NCBI RefSeq assembly: GCF_001866665.1
Contig: NZ_MLYO01000036.1
Location: 212,101-276,100, forward strand
Direction of reading: 5' to 3'
Origin: Streptomyces monashensis
GTDB taxonomy: Bacteria > Actinomycetota > Actinomycetes > Streptomycetales > Streptomycetaceae
Length of the DNA: 64,000 nucleotides
Shown here: positions 35,441-45,000 of the stretch, one piece after another
Numbering within the stretch: the first letter of the stretch is position 1
Layout: each line of letters opens with the position of its first letter
The notes under the pieces: generated by a model
What the model was told of the DNA's origin: nothing
The model's database searches: none
The model's input: the letters and a program-made list of their open reading frames with translations, nothing else
Program-made: the position numbers and the translations under genes

Positions 35441-35469
35441 GGGTTTGGATGTTTATGCGGACCAAACCC
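35441..35469. promoter_or_regulatory. Inverted repeat upstream of ctaC
   Basis: GGGTTTGG and CCAAACCC, 8 bp perfect with a 13-base AT-richer spacer, about 80 bp upstream of ctaC in the 256-bp divergent region. It could be an operator; no matching regulator is known to me. Confidence 0.35.
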
Positions 35470-35553
35470 TAGCCCACCCTCTCCGAGGGTTCGCGGGGAG
35501 GGGTGCCTACTGGAGCGGGTGGTTCGCTGAATTGGCGGGCGCGGGCTCATCGT

Positions 35554-35582
35554 GGCTGGTCGCGCCGTTCCCCGCGCCCCTT
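35554..35582 (+). repeat. Dispersed GC-rich intergenic repeat
   Basis: Sequence beginning GGCTGGTCGCG and ending CCCCGCGCCCCTT, a module I recall as frequent between genes in Streptomyces. A related split copy is at 62032-62090 and a short piece near 30851. Confidence 0.5.
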
Positions 35583-35617
35583 GCCCGGCCGCCGGTCCGG
35601 GGTCTTAACGTTGCCGT

Positions 35618-37003
35618 ATGGCCTACTTTGACGCTGCCTCCAGCGCCCCTCTTCATCCGGTCGCCCGTCAGGCCCTGTTGGCCTCCCTGGACGACGGCTG
35701 GGCCGATCCCGCTCGGCTCTACCGGGAGGGGCGCAAGGCGCGGTTGTTGTTGGACGCCGCGCGGGAGGCGGCGGCCGAGGCGGTGGGGTGCCGAGCGGAC
35801 GAGGTGGTGTTCACGGCGTCCGGGACGCAGGCCGTACACACCGGTGTCGCAGGCGCGTTGGCCGGGCGGCGGCGGGTCGGGAGCCACCTGATCGTGTCAT
35901 CCGTCGAGCACTCTTCCGTGCTCCATTCGGCCGACCTGCACGCGTCGGGCGGCGGGACGGTCACGCAGGTGGCCGTCGACCGGGCCGGAGGCGTCGACCC
36001 CGCCGCCTACGCGGCCGCGCTGCGCAGGGACACCGCGCTCGCCGTGCTGCAGTCGGCCAACCACGAGGTCGGGACCGTGCAGCCGGTGGCCGAGGTGGCC
36101 GAGGTGTGCCGGGCGGCCGGGGTGCCGTTGCTGGTGGACGCGGCGCAGTCGCTGGGCTGGGGGCCGGTCGGGGGCGGCTGGTCGCTGCTCGCGGCCAGTG
36201 CGCACAAGTGGGGCGGGCCGCCCGGGGTCGGGCTGCTCGTCGTCCGCAAGGGCGTGCGGTTCGCCGCCCAAGGACCGGCCGGCGAACGGGAGTCGGGCCG
36301 GGCACCCGGGTTCGAGAACATCCCGGCGATCGTGGCGGCCGTGGCCTCGCTGCGCGCGGTGCGCGCCGAGGCGGCCCAGGAGGCGGTGCGGCTGCGGGAG
36401 CTGACGGCACGGATCCGGACGCGGGTGGCGGCGACGGTGCCCGACGCGGAGGTCGTCGGCGACCCCGAGCGGCGGCTGCCGGGGATCGTCACCTTCTCGT
36501 GTCTCTATGTCGACGGAGAGACTCTGCTGCACGCGCTGGACGAGGCGGGTTTCGCCGTCTCGTCCGGTTCGTCGTGCACGAGCAGCACGCTGACGCCCAG
36601 CCATGTGCTCAAGGCGATGGGGGTGCTGAGCGAGGGCAACGTCCGGGTGTCCCTGCCGCCGGGGGCGGCCGAGGCGGACGTGGAGCGGTTCCTGGAGGTG
36701 CTGCCGGGGGCCGTGGCGGGCGTCCGGGAGAAGCTGGGCGCCCCGGCCCCCGCGCCGGCCGCGGCGGCCGGGGGAGCCGGGGAACTCGTCGTCGACTCCC
36801 TCGGCAAGCGCTGCCCGATCCCGGTCATCGAACTGGCCAGGGTGTTCGGTGACGTACCGGTCGGCGGCACCGTACGCGTCCTCTCCGACGACGAGGCCGC
36901 CCGGCTGGACATCCCGGCGTGGTGCGAGATGCGCGGTCAGGAGTACGTCGGGGAGGAGCCGGCGGAGCGGGGGACGGCGTACGTGGTGCGCAGGGTGAGC
37001 TGA
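35618..37003 (+). CDS. Cysteine desulfurase fused to a TusA sulfurtransferase domain
   Basis: 461 residues. The N-terminal 370 are an IscS/NifS-type PLP enzyme: Lys in ASAHKWGGPPG near 198 and the mobile Cys loop SSGSSCTSST near 314. The C-terminal 75 are a TusA domain beginning ELVVDSLGKRCPIPVIEL, with Cys-Pro as sulfur carrier. A flexible Ala/Pro linker joins them. The protein can in principle take sulfur from cysteine and pass it to its own carrier domain. Divergent from ctaC. ATG start; no longer frame. The final acceptor (tRNA, molybdopterin or another) is unknown. Confidence 0.92.
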   Translation: MAYFDAASSAPLHPVARQALLASLDDGWADPARLYREGRKARLLLDAAREAAAEAVGCRADEVVFTASGTQAVHTGVAGALAGRRRVGSHLIVSSVEHSSVLHSADLHASGGGTVTQVAVDRAGGVDPAAYAAALRRDTALAVLQSANHEVGTVQPVAEVAEVCRAAGVPLLVDAAQSLGWGPVGGGWSLLAASAHKWGGPPGVGLLVVRKGVRFAAQGPAGERESGRAPGFENIPAIVAAVASLRAVRAEAAQEAVRLRELTARIRTRVAATVPDAEVVGDPERRLPGIVTFSCLYVDGETLLHALDEAGFAVSSGSSCTSSTLTPSHVLKAMGVLSEGNVRVSLPPGAAEADVERFLEVLPGAVAGVREKLGAPAPAPAAAAGGAGELVVDSLGKRCPIPVIELARVFGDVPVGGTVRVLSDDEAARLDIPAWCEMRGQEYVGEEPAERGTAYVVRRVS

Positions 37004-37015
37004 GCCGCGCGGGGC

Positions 37016-37990
37016 TCAGCCCAGGTGGGCCTGGACCTCCTGCGCGGCCTCGTCCCCGTACGCCTTGGTGAAGCGCTCCATGAAGTGGGCCCGGCGCAGC
37101 TGGTACTCCTGCGTGCCGACCGTCTCGATGACCAGCGTGGCGAGCATGCAGCCGACCTGCGCCGCCCGCTCCAGGGACACGCCCCAGGCCAGCCCGGACA
37201 GGAAGCCGGCGCGGAAGGCGTCGCCGACGCCCGTGGGGTCGGCCTTGCGCTCCTCCTCGGCGCAGCCGACCTCGATCGGGTCCTCGCCGGCCCGCTCGAT
37301 GCGCACGCCCCGCGAGCCGAGCGTGGTGACGCGGTGGCCGACCTTCTCCAGGATCTCGGCGTCGCTCCAGCCGGTCTTGGTCTCGATGAGGCCCTTCTCG
37401 TACTCGTTGGAGAAGAGGTACGTCGCCCCCTCCATCAGCGTCCGGATCTCGTCGCCCTCCATGCGGGCGATCTGCTGGGAGAAGTCGGCGGCGAAGGGGA
37501 TGGCGCGGGAGCGGCACTCCTCCGTGTGGCGGAGCATGCCCTCCGGGTCGTCGGCGCCGATGAGGACGAGGTCGAGGCCGCCCACGCGGTCCGCGACGGT
37601 CTTCAGCTCGATGAGGCGGGCCTCGCTCATCGCACCGGTGTAGAAGGAGCCGATCTGGTTGTGGTCGGCGTCGGTGGTGCACACGAAGCGGGCGGTGTGC
37701 AGGGTCTCGGAGATCCGGACCGACGCGGTGTCCACGCCGTGCCGGTCGAGCCAGGCCCGGTACTCGTCGAAGTCGAAGCCGGCGGCACCGACCAGGATCG
37801 GCCGCGTACCCAGCTGGCCCATGCCGAAGGCGATGTTGGCGGCGACGCCGCCGCGGCGCACGTCGAGGTTGTCGACCAGGAAGGAGAGCGACACCGTGTG
37901 CAGCTGGTCCGCGACGAGCTGGTCGGCGAAGCGGCCGGGGAAGGTCATGAGGTGGTCGGTGGCGATGGAGCCGGTGACTGCGATGCGCAC
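37016..37990 (-). CDS. PfkB-family carbohydrate kinase, probable adenosine kinase
   Basis: 324 residues. N-terminal VTGSIATDHLMTFPG, RRGGVAANIAFGMGQLG and C-terminal catalytic DPTGVGDAFRAGF define the ribokinase family. In Mycobacterium a homologous enzyme next to ctaC phosphorylates adenosine, so adenosine salvage is the best guess; a sugar substrate is possible. GTG at 37990 chosen because GGAG is 10 nt upstream; the ATG three codons earlier would be only one base from it. Confidence 0.88.
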   Translation of the reverse strand: MRIAVTGSIATDHLMTFPGRFADQLVADQLHTVSLSFLVDNLDVRRGGVAANIAFGMGQLGTRPILVGAAGFDFDEYRAWLDRHGVDTASVRISETLHTARFVCTTDADHNQIGSFYTGAMSEARLIELKTVADRVGGLDLVLIGADDPEGMLRHTEECRSRAIPFAADFSQQIARMEGDEIRTLMEGATYLFSNEYEKGLIETKTGWSDAEILEKVGHRVTTLGSRGVRIERAGEDPIEVGCAEEERKADPTGVGDAFRAGFLSGLAWGVSLERAAQVGCMLATLVIETVGTQEYQLRRAHFMERFTKAYGDEAAQEVQAHLG

Positions 37991-38151
37991 GACGGGCATT
38001 CTCCTGCGGAATAAGACGGGTGCGCGCGAAGCGCTCGTGGGAAGGGCGGTGGGAAAGGCGGGAGGGCGGATTGACAGTTCACGCTATCCGGTCGGGCGAC
38101 ACCGTTGTAGTTGGCAAATCTACCCGATAGTAGGTCTTTCTTCGCACCGTC

Positions 38152-38167
38152 CACCGTGCCTACGGTG
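38152..38167. promoter_or_regulatory. Dyad overlapping a probable -10 of a leaderless gene
   Basis: CACCGT-GCCT-ACGGTG. Its TACGGT (38161-38166) fits TANNNT and ends 6 nt before the ATG at 38173, suggesting transcription starts at the start codon. The -35 is weak. Upstream is a second dyad, CTACCCGATAGTAG. Confidence 0.3.
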
Positions 38168-38172
38168 CCAGC

Positions 38173-38382
38173 ATGACGAACCTCAAGGTCCACTCCCCCG
38201 CCCCGGCCGACCTGGAGGGCGACCTCGCCACGCTGCGCGGCGACTGCGCCCGGATGGCGGCGCGCTGGTCGGTGCCCGCGCATGCCGAGTCGCGGCCGGT
38301 GCCGCCGTCCCGTATCCATGGGGTGAGCGTGCCGACGCGCTCCGCGCGGCTGCTGGACGAGATGTCCGACTACGGCGACTGA
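38173..38382 (+). CDS. Small hypothetical protein
   Basis: 69 residues, no membrane segment, no known motif. Codon third positions are GC-rich as in real genes, and there is no ribosome site but a -10-like hexamer just upstream. It may be a leaderless gene. Conserved across species is not testable here. Confidence 0.5.
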   Translation: MTNLKVHSPAPADLEGDLATLRGDCARMAARWSVPAHAESRPVPPSRIHGVSVPTRSARLLDEMSDYGD

Positions 38383-38493
38383 CCCGCCGGGCGCACTGTC
38401 CGGGAACCGCACGCTCCCCTCGTACGTCCCATCGCCGTCCCCCACCGGGGGGAGGCGGGATACGACCTCCCTCGACCGACGAGGAGCGATGCG

Positions 38494-40035
38494 GTGAACA
38501 CCGAGCGACCCGAGGACCGCGAGCACCTTGAGGGCTCCGCACACACGAGCCGCGCCGAGCGCGCCGACGACGAGCGCGCCGACGACGAGCACGGCGGGCG
38601 GCGCCGGTCCCGGGTCGCCGTCCTCTCCGTGGCCGCCGCCGTGCTGCTGGTCGGCGGCGGTGGCTATCTCGCGGCGAGCGGCGCCACGGGCGGCCGTACG
38701 GACGGACCCGGCGCGGCCGGCTCGGGCGCCACTCCCCCGCCGCTCGCGCTCGACGGCCGCAGCGGCGGGAACGGCGTCGCCACCGGCGAGCCGGACCCGT
38801 ACGGCGCGACGTACGCGGCCCGGGGCAGGCTGCCGGCCGGCCCCGGCTCCGCGCCGGTGTACACCCCGCGGGGCGAGGTCGGCGAGGACGCGGTGGCCAG
38901 GCTCGCCCGGGCGCTCGGGGTGGCCGGGACGCCGGTGGCCGAGGGCGGGATCTGGCGGGTCGGCGGCAAGGACGGCACGGGCCCGAGCCTGACGGTGAAC
39001 CGGGACGCGCCGGGCAGCTGGACCTTCAGCCGCTACGCGCCGGGCAGCGACGACTGCGCGAAGGGCGCCCTGTGCACGCACGACCCGATGGGTCCGATGG
39101 GCGGCGCGGTGAGCGTGTCGAGGGCGACCGCGGCGGCGGCCCCCGTGTTGAAGGCGGCCGGGCTGGACGACGCGAAGGTCGACGCGAGCCAGCTGATGGG
39201 CGTCCAGCGGGTGGTGAACGCCGATCCGGTGGTCGGCGGGCTGCCGACGTACGGCTGGACGACGGGTCTGACGGTCGGCGGGCAGGGCGAGGTGGTCGGC
39301 GGGCACGGGCTGCTCGCGGCGCCGGTGAAGGGCGACACGTACCCGGTCCTGGGCGCGGCGAAGACGCTGAAGCTGATGAACGCGGCGCCGAAGGGCGACC
39401 ACCGGATGGGGATCGGCGGCTGCACGCGCCCGGTGCCGGTCAAGGACCGGTTCGAGCGGCCCTGCGGGGCGGGCACCGGCACCTCCCCGGCGGACACGGC
39501 CACCGTCGACCAGGCGGTGTTCGGGCTCGCGGCGCACTCCGTCGCCGGGAAGCAGGCGCTGGTGCCGTCCTGGCTGTTCCGGGTGCGGCGCGACGCGGCG
39601 GGCGGCGTGTACACGGTGACGTATCCGGCGGTCGATCCCGCGTATCTGGCACCGGCTCCCTCGGTCGGGGCTCCCTCCGGCGGGGCTCCCTCCGGCGGGG
39701 CTCCCTCCGGCGAGCCGAGCACGGCGCCGAAGCCGCACACCGTGAAGGTCGAGGGGTACACGGCCGACGGCCGGGAGCTGACCGTGAGCTTCTACGGCGG
39801 GGTCTGCGCGGACTACGCGGCGGCGGCGAAGGAGAGCGGCGGCAAGGTGACCGTCACCGTCACCGAGCACCCCTGGCCGGACCGGGTGTGCGTGATGATC
39901 GCCAAGGAGTACGTGAAGACCGTACGGCTGGCCGCGCCGCTGGACGGGCGGACGGTGGTCGGCGCGGACGGCACGCCGGTCCCCCGGGCGGAGGCTACCG
40001 CGCCGCGGCCGGAGAGCGGGGCACCGGTGCGGTAG
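38494..40035 (+). CDS. Membrane-anchored protein of unknown function
   Basis: 513 residues. Charged cytoplasmic N-terminus of about 40, one membrane segment (about 46-66), then a large extracytoplasmic part. Two Cys in DDCAKGALCTHD and two later Cys could form disulfides. A Gly-Ala-Pro-Ser repeat (GAPSG, three copies) is a linker between two parts, the second a strand-rich domain of about 110 residues. The plan resembles type II or anti-sigma-like anchored proteins but no family is recognised. GTG has GAGGAG 7 nt upstream. Confidence 0.85.
   Translation: MNTERPEDREHLEGSAHTSRAERADDERADDEHGGRRRSRVAVLSVAAAVLLVGGGGYLAASGATGGRTDGPGAAGSGATPPPLALDGRSGGNGVATGEPDPYGATYAARGRLPAGPGSAPVYTPRGEVGEDAVARLARALGVAGTPVAEGGIWRVGGKDGTGPSLTVNRDAPGSWTFSRYAPGSDDCAKGALCTHDPMGPMGGAVSVSRATAAAAPVLKAAGLDDAKVDASQLMGVQRVVNADPVVGGLPTYGWTTGLTVGGQGEVVGGHGLLAAPVKGDTYPVLGAAKTLKLMNAAPKGDHRMGIGGCTRPVPVKDRFERPCGAGTGTSPADTATVDQAVFGLAAHSVAGKQALVPSWLFRVRRDAAGGVYTVTYPAVDPAYLAPAPSVGAPSGGAPSGGAPSGEPSTAPKPHTVKVEGYTADGRELTVSFYGGVCADYAAAAKESGGKVTVTVTEHPWPDRVCVMIAKEYVKTVRLAAPLDGRTVVGADGTPVPRAEATAPRPESGAPVR
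39667..39711 (+). repeat. Three tandem 15-bp repeats in frame
   Basis: GGGGCTCCCTCCGGC three times in a row, encoding the GAPSG linker. An in-frame repeat like this can vary in number between strains. Confidence 0.85.
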
Positions 40036-40050
40036 CCCCGGCGTACGACG

Positions 40051-40084
40051 AAGGCGGCGGCCCCTCGGAGGGGGCCGCCGCCTT
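40051..40084. terminator. Strong bidirectional terminator
   Basis: 14-bp perfect stem AAGGCGGCGGCCCC / GGGGCCGCCGCCTT with a 6-base loop, flanked by T-rich ends on the plus strand. Sits between the convergent membrane protein gene and erpA. Confidence 0.9.
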
Positions 40085-40102
40085 TCTCATGCCGTGGCGG
40101 GC

Positions 40103-40459
40103 TCAGCTGAAGGAGTCGCCGCAGGCGCAGGAGCCGGTCGCGTTCGGGTTGTCGATCGTGAAGCCCTGCTTCTCGATGGTGTCCACGAAGTCGACGGTGG
40201 CGCCGCCCAGGTACGGGGCGCTCATGCGGTCGGTGACGACCTTGACGCCGCCGAAGTCCTTCACCACGTCGCCGTCGAGCGAGCGCTCGTCGAAGAAGAG
40301 CTGGTAGCGCAGGCCGGAGCAGCCGCCGGGCTGGACGGCGACGCGCAGCGCGAGGTCGTCACGGCCTTCCTGGTCGAGCAGGGCCTTGACCTTGGCCGCG
40401 GCGGCGTCGGTCAGGATGATGCCGTCGGTGACGGTGGTGGTCTCGTCCGATACGGACAT
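40103..40459 (-). CDS. erpA: Iron-sulfur cluster insertion protein, A-type carrier
   Basis: 118 residues of the HesB/IscA family with the three ligand Cys in GGCSG near 47 and CACG near 114. Transfers Fe-S clusters to target enzymes. It is divergent from nadA, whose product needs a 4Fe-4S cluster, which gives a functional reason for the pairing. Confidence 0.93.
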   Translation of the reverse strand: MSVSDETTTVTDGIILTDAAAAKVKALLDQEGRDDLALRVAVQPGGCSGLRYQLFFDERSLDGDVVKDFGGVKVVTDRMSAPYLGGATVDFVDTIEKQGFTIDNPNATGSCACGDSFS

Positions 40460-40654
40460 CTACATCTCTCCCGGGTTGTACGGAGACTGCTTGCCGACGA
40501 GTGCAACCGGCAAGGCCGCGGATTCATTCCGGGCCGGGCGCCTGTCTTTCGGCTCCTTCTTCATGCTCGCACATGGCCTGCGGAGCGGAAAACGCCTCAT
40601 GGGGATTCATGTCACATCGACGCTATGGCCGTCGTCAAAGTGACGTGAAGCGGA

Positions 40655-40660
40655 TATGAT
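40655..40660 (+). promoter_or_regulatory. Probable -10 of nadA
   Basis: TATGAT about 42 bp upstream of the nadA GTG, with a weak -35 (TCGTCA, 17 bp away). The arms ACGCTAT and ATAGCGT flank it at about 40620 and 40663, a possible operator. Confidence 0.4.
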
Positions 40661-40701
40661 AGATAGCGTCAGTTAGACGAAAAGTAGAAAGGGTGCGTGT
40701 C

Positions 40702-41886
40702 GTGACCACCGCCCAGACCCCGGAGCTCGACGTGCAGCCGACTCCGCTCGCCCTGCTGCTGCTCGGCCGTGAGGCCGACCCGAAGAGCGAGCGGGGCGTC
40801 GAGTGTCCCGGTGACCTGCCGTCGCCGTCCGACCCGGACCTGGTCGAGCGCGCCCGCGCGGCCAAGGAGAAGCTCGGCGACAAGGTCTTCGTGCTCGGCC
40901 ACCACTACCAGCGCGACGAGGTCATCCAGTTCGCCGACGTCACGGGTGACTCCTTCAAGCTGGCCCGGGACGCCGCCGCGCGCCCGGAGGCCGAGTACAT
41001 CGTCTTCTGCGGTGTGCACTTCATGGCCGAGTCGGCGGACATCCTCACCTCCGACGACCAGAAGGTGGTCCTGCCCGACCTCGCCGCCGGCTGCTCCATG
41101 GCCGACATGGCGACGGCCGAGCAGGTCGCCGAGTGCTGGGACGTGCTGACCGAGGCGGGCGTGGCCGAGCAGGTCGTGCCGGTCTCGTACATGAACTCCT
41201 CCGCCGACATCAAGGCGTTCACCGGCAGGCACGGCGGCACGATCTGCACCTCGTCGAACGCCGAGCGGGCGCTGGACTGGGCCTTCGGGCAGGGCGAGAA
41301 GGTGCTCTTCCTGCCGGACCAGCACCTCGGCCGCAACACCGCCGTCCGCGACATGGGGATGTCCCTGGACGACTGCGTGGTCTACAACCCGCACAAGCCG
41401 AACGGAGGGCTGACGGCGGAGCAGCTGCGGGCGGCCAGGATGATCCTCTGGCGCGGGCACTGCTCGGTGCACGGCCGCTTCAGCCTGGACTCGGTGAACG
41501 ACGTCCGTGAGCGCATCCCCGGCGTGAACGTGCTGGTGCACCCGGAGTGCAGGCACGAGGTCGTGGCCGCGGCGGACTACGTCGGCTCGACCGAGTACAT
41601 CATCAAGGCCCTGGAGGCCGCGCCGGCCGGGTCCAAGTGGGCCATCGGCACGGAGCTGAACCTGGTGCGCCGGCTGGCGAACCGTTTCGCTCCCGAGGGC
41701 AAGGAGGTCGTCTTCCTCGACAGGACGGTCTGCTTCTGCTCGACCATGAACCGCATCGACCTGCCCCACCTGGTCTGGACCCTGGAGTCCCTGGCCGAGG
41801 GCACCCTGGTCAACCGGATCGAGGTCGACAAGGAGACCGAGGCGTTCGCCAAGCTGGCGCTGGAGCGGATGCTGGCGCTGCCGTAG
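40702..41886 (+). CDS. nadA: Quinolinate synthase A
   Basis: Makes quinolinate from iminoaspartate and dihydroxyacetone phosphate in NAD synthesis. 394 residues with cluster Cys in FCGVHFMAE, WRGHCSVHGRF and TVCFCSTMN, and the substrate motif GHHYQRDEV. Second GTG is the start: AAAGG lies 9 nt upstream, while the GTG at 40693 would abut it. nadB and nadC are not downstream, so nadA is alone here. Confidence 0.97.
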   Translation: MTTAQTPELDVQPTPLALLLLGREADPKSERGVECPGDLPSPSDPDLVERARAAKEKLGDKVFVLGHHYQRDEVIQFADVTGDSFKLARDAAARPEAEYIVFCGVHFMAESADILTSDDQKVVLPDLAAGCSMADMATAEQVAECWDVLTEAGVAEQVVPVSYMNSSADIKAFTGRHGGTICTSSNAERALDWAFGQGEKVLFLPDQHLGRNTAVRDMGMSLDDCVVYNPHKPNGGLTAEQLRAARMILWRGHCSVHGRFSLDSVNDVRERIPGVNVLVHPECRHEVVAAADYVGSTEYIIKALEAAPAGSKWAIGTELNLVRRLANRFAPEGKEVVFLDRTVCFCSTMNRIDLPHLVWTLESLAEGTLVNRIEVDKETEAFAKLALERMLALP

Positions 41887-41906
41887 CCACCGGGCGTTGT
41901 CCCGGC

Positions 41907-41996
41907 AAGCGGGATGCCCCCACGGGCGTAACAGCGGCGCTTGGTCTCGCGGTCGGCCCTGGGCTTGGTGGACGTCACCTCCAGGGCCCAGTGAAG
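41907..41996 (-). pseudogene. Fragment of a Uma2-family nuclease gene
   Basis: Minus-strand reading of about 30 residues containing ALEVTSTKPRADRETKRR followed by CYARGGIP. This is the core of Uma2 (DUF820) nuclease-fold proteins, which in Streptomyces commonly read ALEVTSTKP..DRE.KR..YA.AGIP. There is no flanking Uma2 sequence or start, so it is a remnant of a deleted gene. It contains an inverted repeat GGCCCTGG / CCAGGGCC at 41955-41988 with an inner GGTG / CACC. Not tested by search. Confidence 0.6.
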
Positions 41997-42030
41997 CGGC
42001 CGGGCTCGCGCCATCGCGCGAGCCCGGCCG
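41997..42030. terminator. Strong bidirectional terminator
   Basis: 15-bp perfect stem with CATC loop; arms GGCCGGGCTCGCGC and GCGCGAGCCCGGCC. Between nadA and the convergent RND gene. Confidence 0.9.
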
Positions 42031-42047
42031 TCCTGCCCACCGGTCTC

Positions 42048-45000
42048 CTACACCCCCACGGGTTCCGGAGCCGCGGCCTGCGTCGCCTCCCGCTTCGCCA
42101 CCCGCTTCTTCGCCCGGCGCTCCTTGCGCAGTTCCAGCATGGCGTAGAGCGTCGGGACGAGGAGCAGGGTCAGCAGGGTGGACGTGATCAGGCCGCCGAT
42201 GACGACCACCGCGAGGGGCTGGGCGATGAAGCCGCCCTCGCCCGTGACGCCCAGGGCCATCGGCAGCAGGGCGAAGATCGTCGCCAGGGCCGTCATCAGG
42301 ATCGGGCGCAGCCGGTGGCGGCCGCCCTCGATCACGGCCTCGACCACGCCGTAGCCCTGTCCGCGGTACTGGTTGATCAGGTCGATCAGCACGATCGCGT
42401 TGGTGACCACGATGCCGATCAGCATCAGCATGCCGATCATCGCCGGGACGCCCATCGGGGTGCCGGTGGCGACCAGCAGGCCGATCGCGCCCGTCGCCGC
42501 GAACGGGATCGAGACCAGCAGGATCAGCGGCTGGGCCAGCGAACGGAACGTCGCGACCAGGAGCATGAAGACGATCGCGATCGCCGCCAGCATGGCCAGG
42601 CCCAGGTTCTTGAACGCGTCGTTCTGGTCGGAGGTGACACCGCCGATCTCGGCCGTGGCACCCGCCGGCAGCTTCAGCGCCTTGATCTTCGACTGGAGCT
42701 TGGTGCTGATCGCACCCGTGTTGTCACCGGTCGGCTTGGCCGTGACCGTCGCGGCGCGCTGCCCGTCGATCCGGGTCAGCGACACCGGGCCGTCCACCAC
42801 CTGCACGGTGGCGAGGTCGCCCAGCCGGGCCGGGCCGACCCGCAGGTTCTTCAGCTGGGCCAGCGTGGTCGCGGGCTCGGCGGACCGCACCACGACGTCG
42901 CGCTCGGTGTCGTCGAGGGTCGCCTTCGCCGCCGTCGTGCCGCGCACCGCCTCCGCGACCACCGCGCCGAGCTTCTGGTCGTCCAGACCGGCGGCCGCCG
43001 CCTTGGCGTTCGCCCTGACCGAGATCCGCGGCACGCTGGTCGAGAGGTCGCTGGTGACGTCGGTGACGCCGCCGAGGCCCGCGACCGTGGCGCGGACCTG
43101 GTCCGCGGCCGTGCGCAGCGCCTGCGGGTCGGCGGCCTTGACCACCACGCTCAGGTCCTGGTTGCCGAAGCCGTCACCGGCGGACACCGTGGTCGTGCCG
43201 ATGCCGGAGAGCTTCTTCAGGCCGTCCTCCAGGTGCTTCTGGACGTCGTCGTACGACTTCGAGTCCTTCAGCATGACCTGGTACGACGCCTGGTTGGTGC
43301 CGGTGCCGCCGCCGAAGGCCGCCATGAAGCCGGAGGAGCCGACGGTGACCTGGTAGTCCTTGACGCCCTTGGTCGAGGCGATGAGCCGCTCGACCTTCTT
43401 CGCCTGGACGTCGGTGGCCGCGAGGCTGGTGCCGGGCTTCAACTCCTGCTTGACCGTGAGGACTTCCTGCGCGCCCTGGTCGAAGAAGTTGGTCTTCAGC
43501 ATGCCGCCCATGCCGAACGTGAGCACGAGGACCACGACCGCGATCAGCAGGCTGGTCAGGCGACGGCGCGTGGCGAAGCGCAGGACGGGGACGTAGAGGC
43601 GCTGCAGGCGGCTGTTCGCCTCCTTCTCCTCGGCCCGGCGCCGGGCCTCGGCCGCGTCGTCCGGGGTGCCCTTGGGGGCGCGCACGAACCAGTAGGACAG
43701 GACCGGGACGACCGTGAGCGACACGACCAGCGAGGCCAGCAGGGCCGCCGTCACCGTGATGCTGAACGAGCCGAACAGGGCGCCCACCATGCCGCCGACC
43801 AGCCCGATCGGCAGGAACACGGCGACCGTGGTGAGGGTCGAGGAGGTGACCGCGCCGGCCACCTCGCGCACCGCGGTGATGATCGCCTCCTGCCGCTCCT
43901 CGCCGTAGCCCAGGTGCCGCTTGATGTTCTCCAGGACCACGATCGAGTCGTCCACGACCCGGCCGATGGCGATGGTCAGCGCGCCCAGCGTGAGCATGTT
44001 CAGGGACAGGCCGCGCGTCCACAGCACGATCAGGGCGAGGACGACGGACAGCGGGATGGACACCGCCGTGACCAGCGTCGAGCGGATCGACGCGAGGAAG
44101 ACCAGGATGACGAGGACCGCGAAGAGCAGGCCGAGCGCGCCCTCGGTGGTCAGGCCCTTGATGGACTTGGAGACGGCCGGGCCCTGGTCGCTGACGACCG
44201 TGAGCTCGGCACCCGAGCCGAGCTGCGTGCGCAGGTCGGACAGCTTGTCCTTGACGGCGTTCGAGATGGTGACCGCGCTGCCGTCGTGGTCCATGGTCAC
44301 GTTGACGGCGAGGCTGGGCCTGCCGTCGGTGCGGGTGATGGAGTCGGCCGGGGCCGGCTGTTCCTTGACCGCGGCCACGTCACCGAGGCGCACCGGCTTG
44401 CCGCCGCCCTCGCCGGTGACCGTCAGGTCCTGGATCTGCGCCAGCGAGGTGAAGCCGCCGCCCACCTGGACGGTGCGGTTCGCGCCGCCCTCGTCGAAGG
44501 AGCCGGCCGGGACGGTCGCGCCGCCCGCCTGGAGGGCCTGGCCGAGCGCGGCGGGGGTGAGACCGGCCCGCGCCAGCTTCGCGTCGTCCGGGGTGACCGT
44601 GACCTGGAGGTCGCGCACACCGGTGACCTGGACGCGGCCGACGCCGGAGATGTTCTTCAGCGTCGGTACGACGGTCTTGTCCAGCTGGTCGGCGAGGGCC
44701 TGCTGGTCCTTGTCGGAGGTGACGGCGAGGACGACGGTCGGCATGTCGTCGGTCGAGCCGGAGACGACCTGCGGGTCGACACCGGACGGCAGCTGGTTGC
44801 GGGCCCGGTTGACGGCCTGCTGGACGTCGGAGACGAGCTGCTTGGTGTCGTTGCCGTAGTCGAAGGACGCCATGATCACGGCGTTGCCCTCGCCGGCGGT
44901 CGAGGTGACGCCCTTGACGCCGTCGACGCCCTGGAGGTTGTTCTCGATCGGCTCGATGACCTGCTTCTCGACCACATCGGGCGAGGCGCCCTGGTACGGC

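Noticed and set aside
41577..42014. Minus-strand ORF of 145 codons as an intact gene
   Set aside because: Only about 30 residues look like a real protein (Uma2), and the rest is antisense to nadA.
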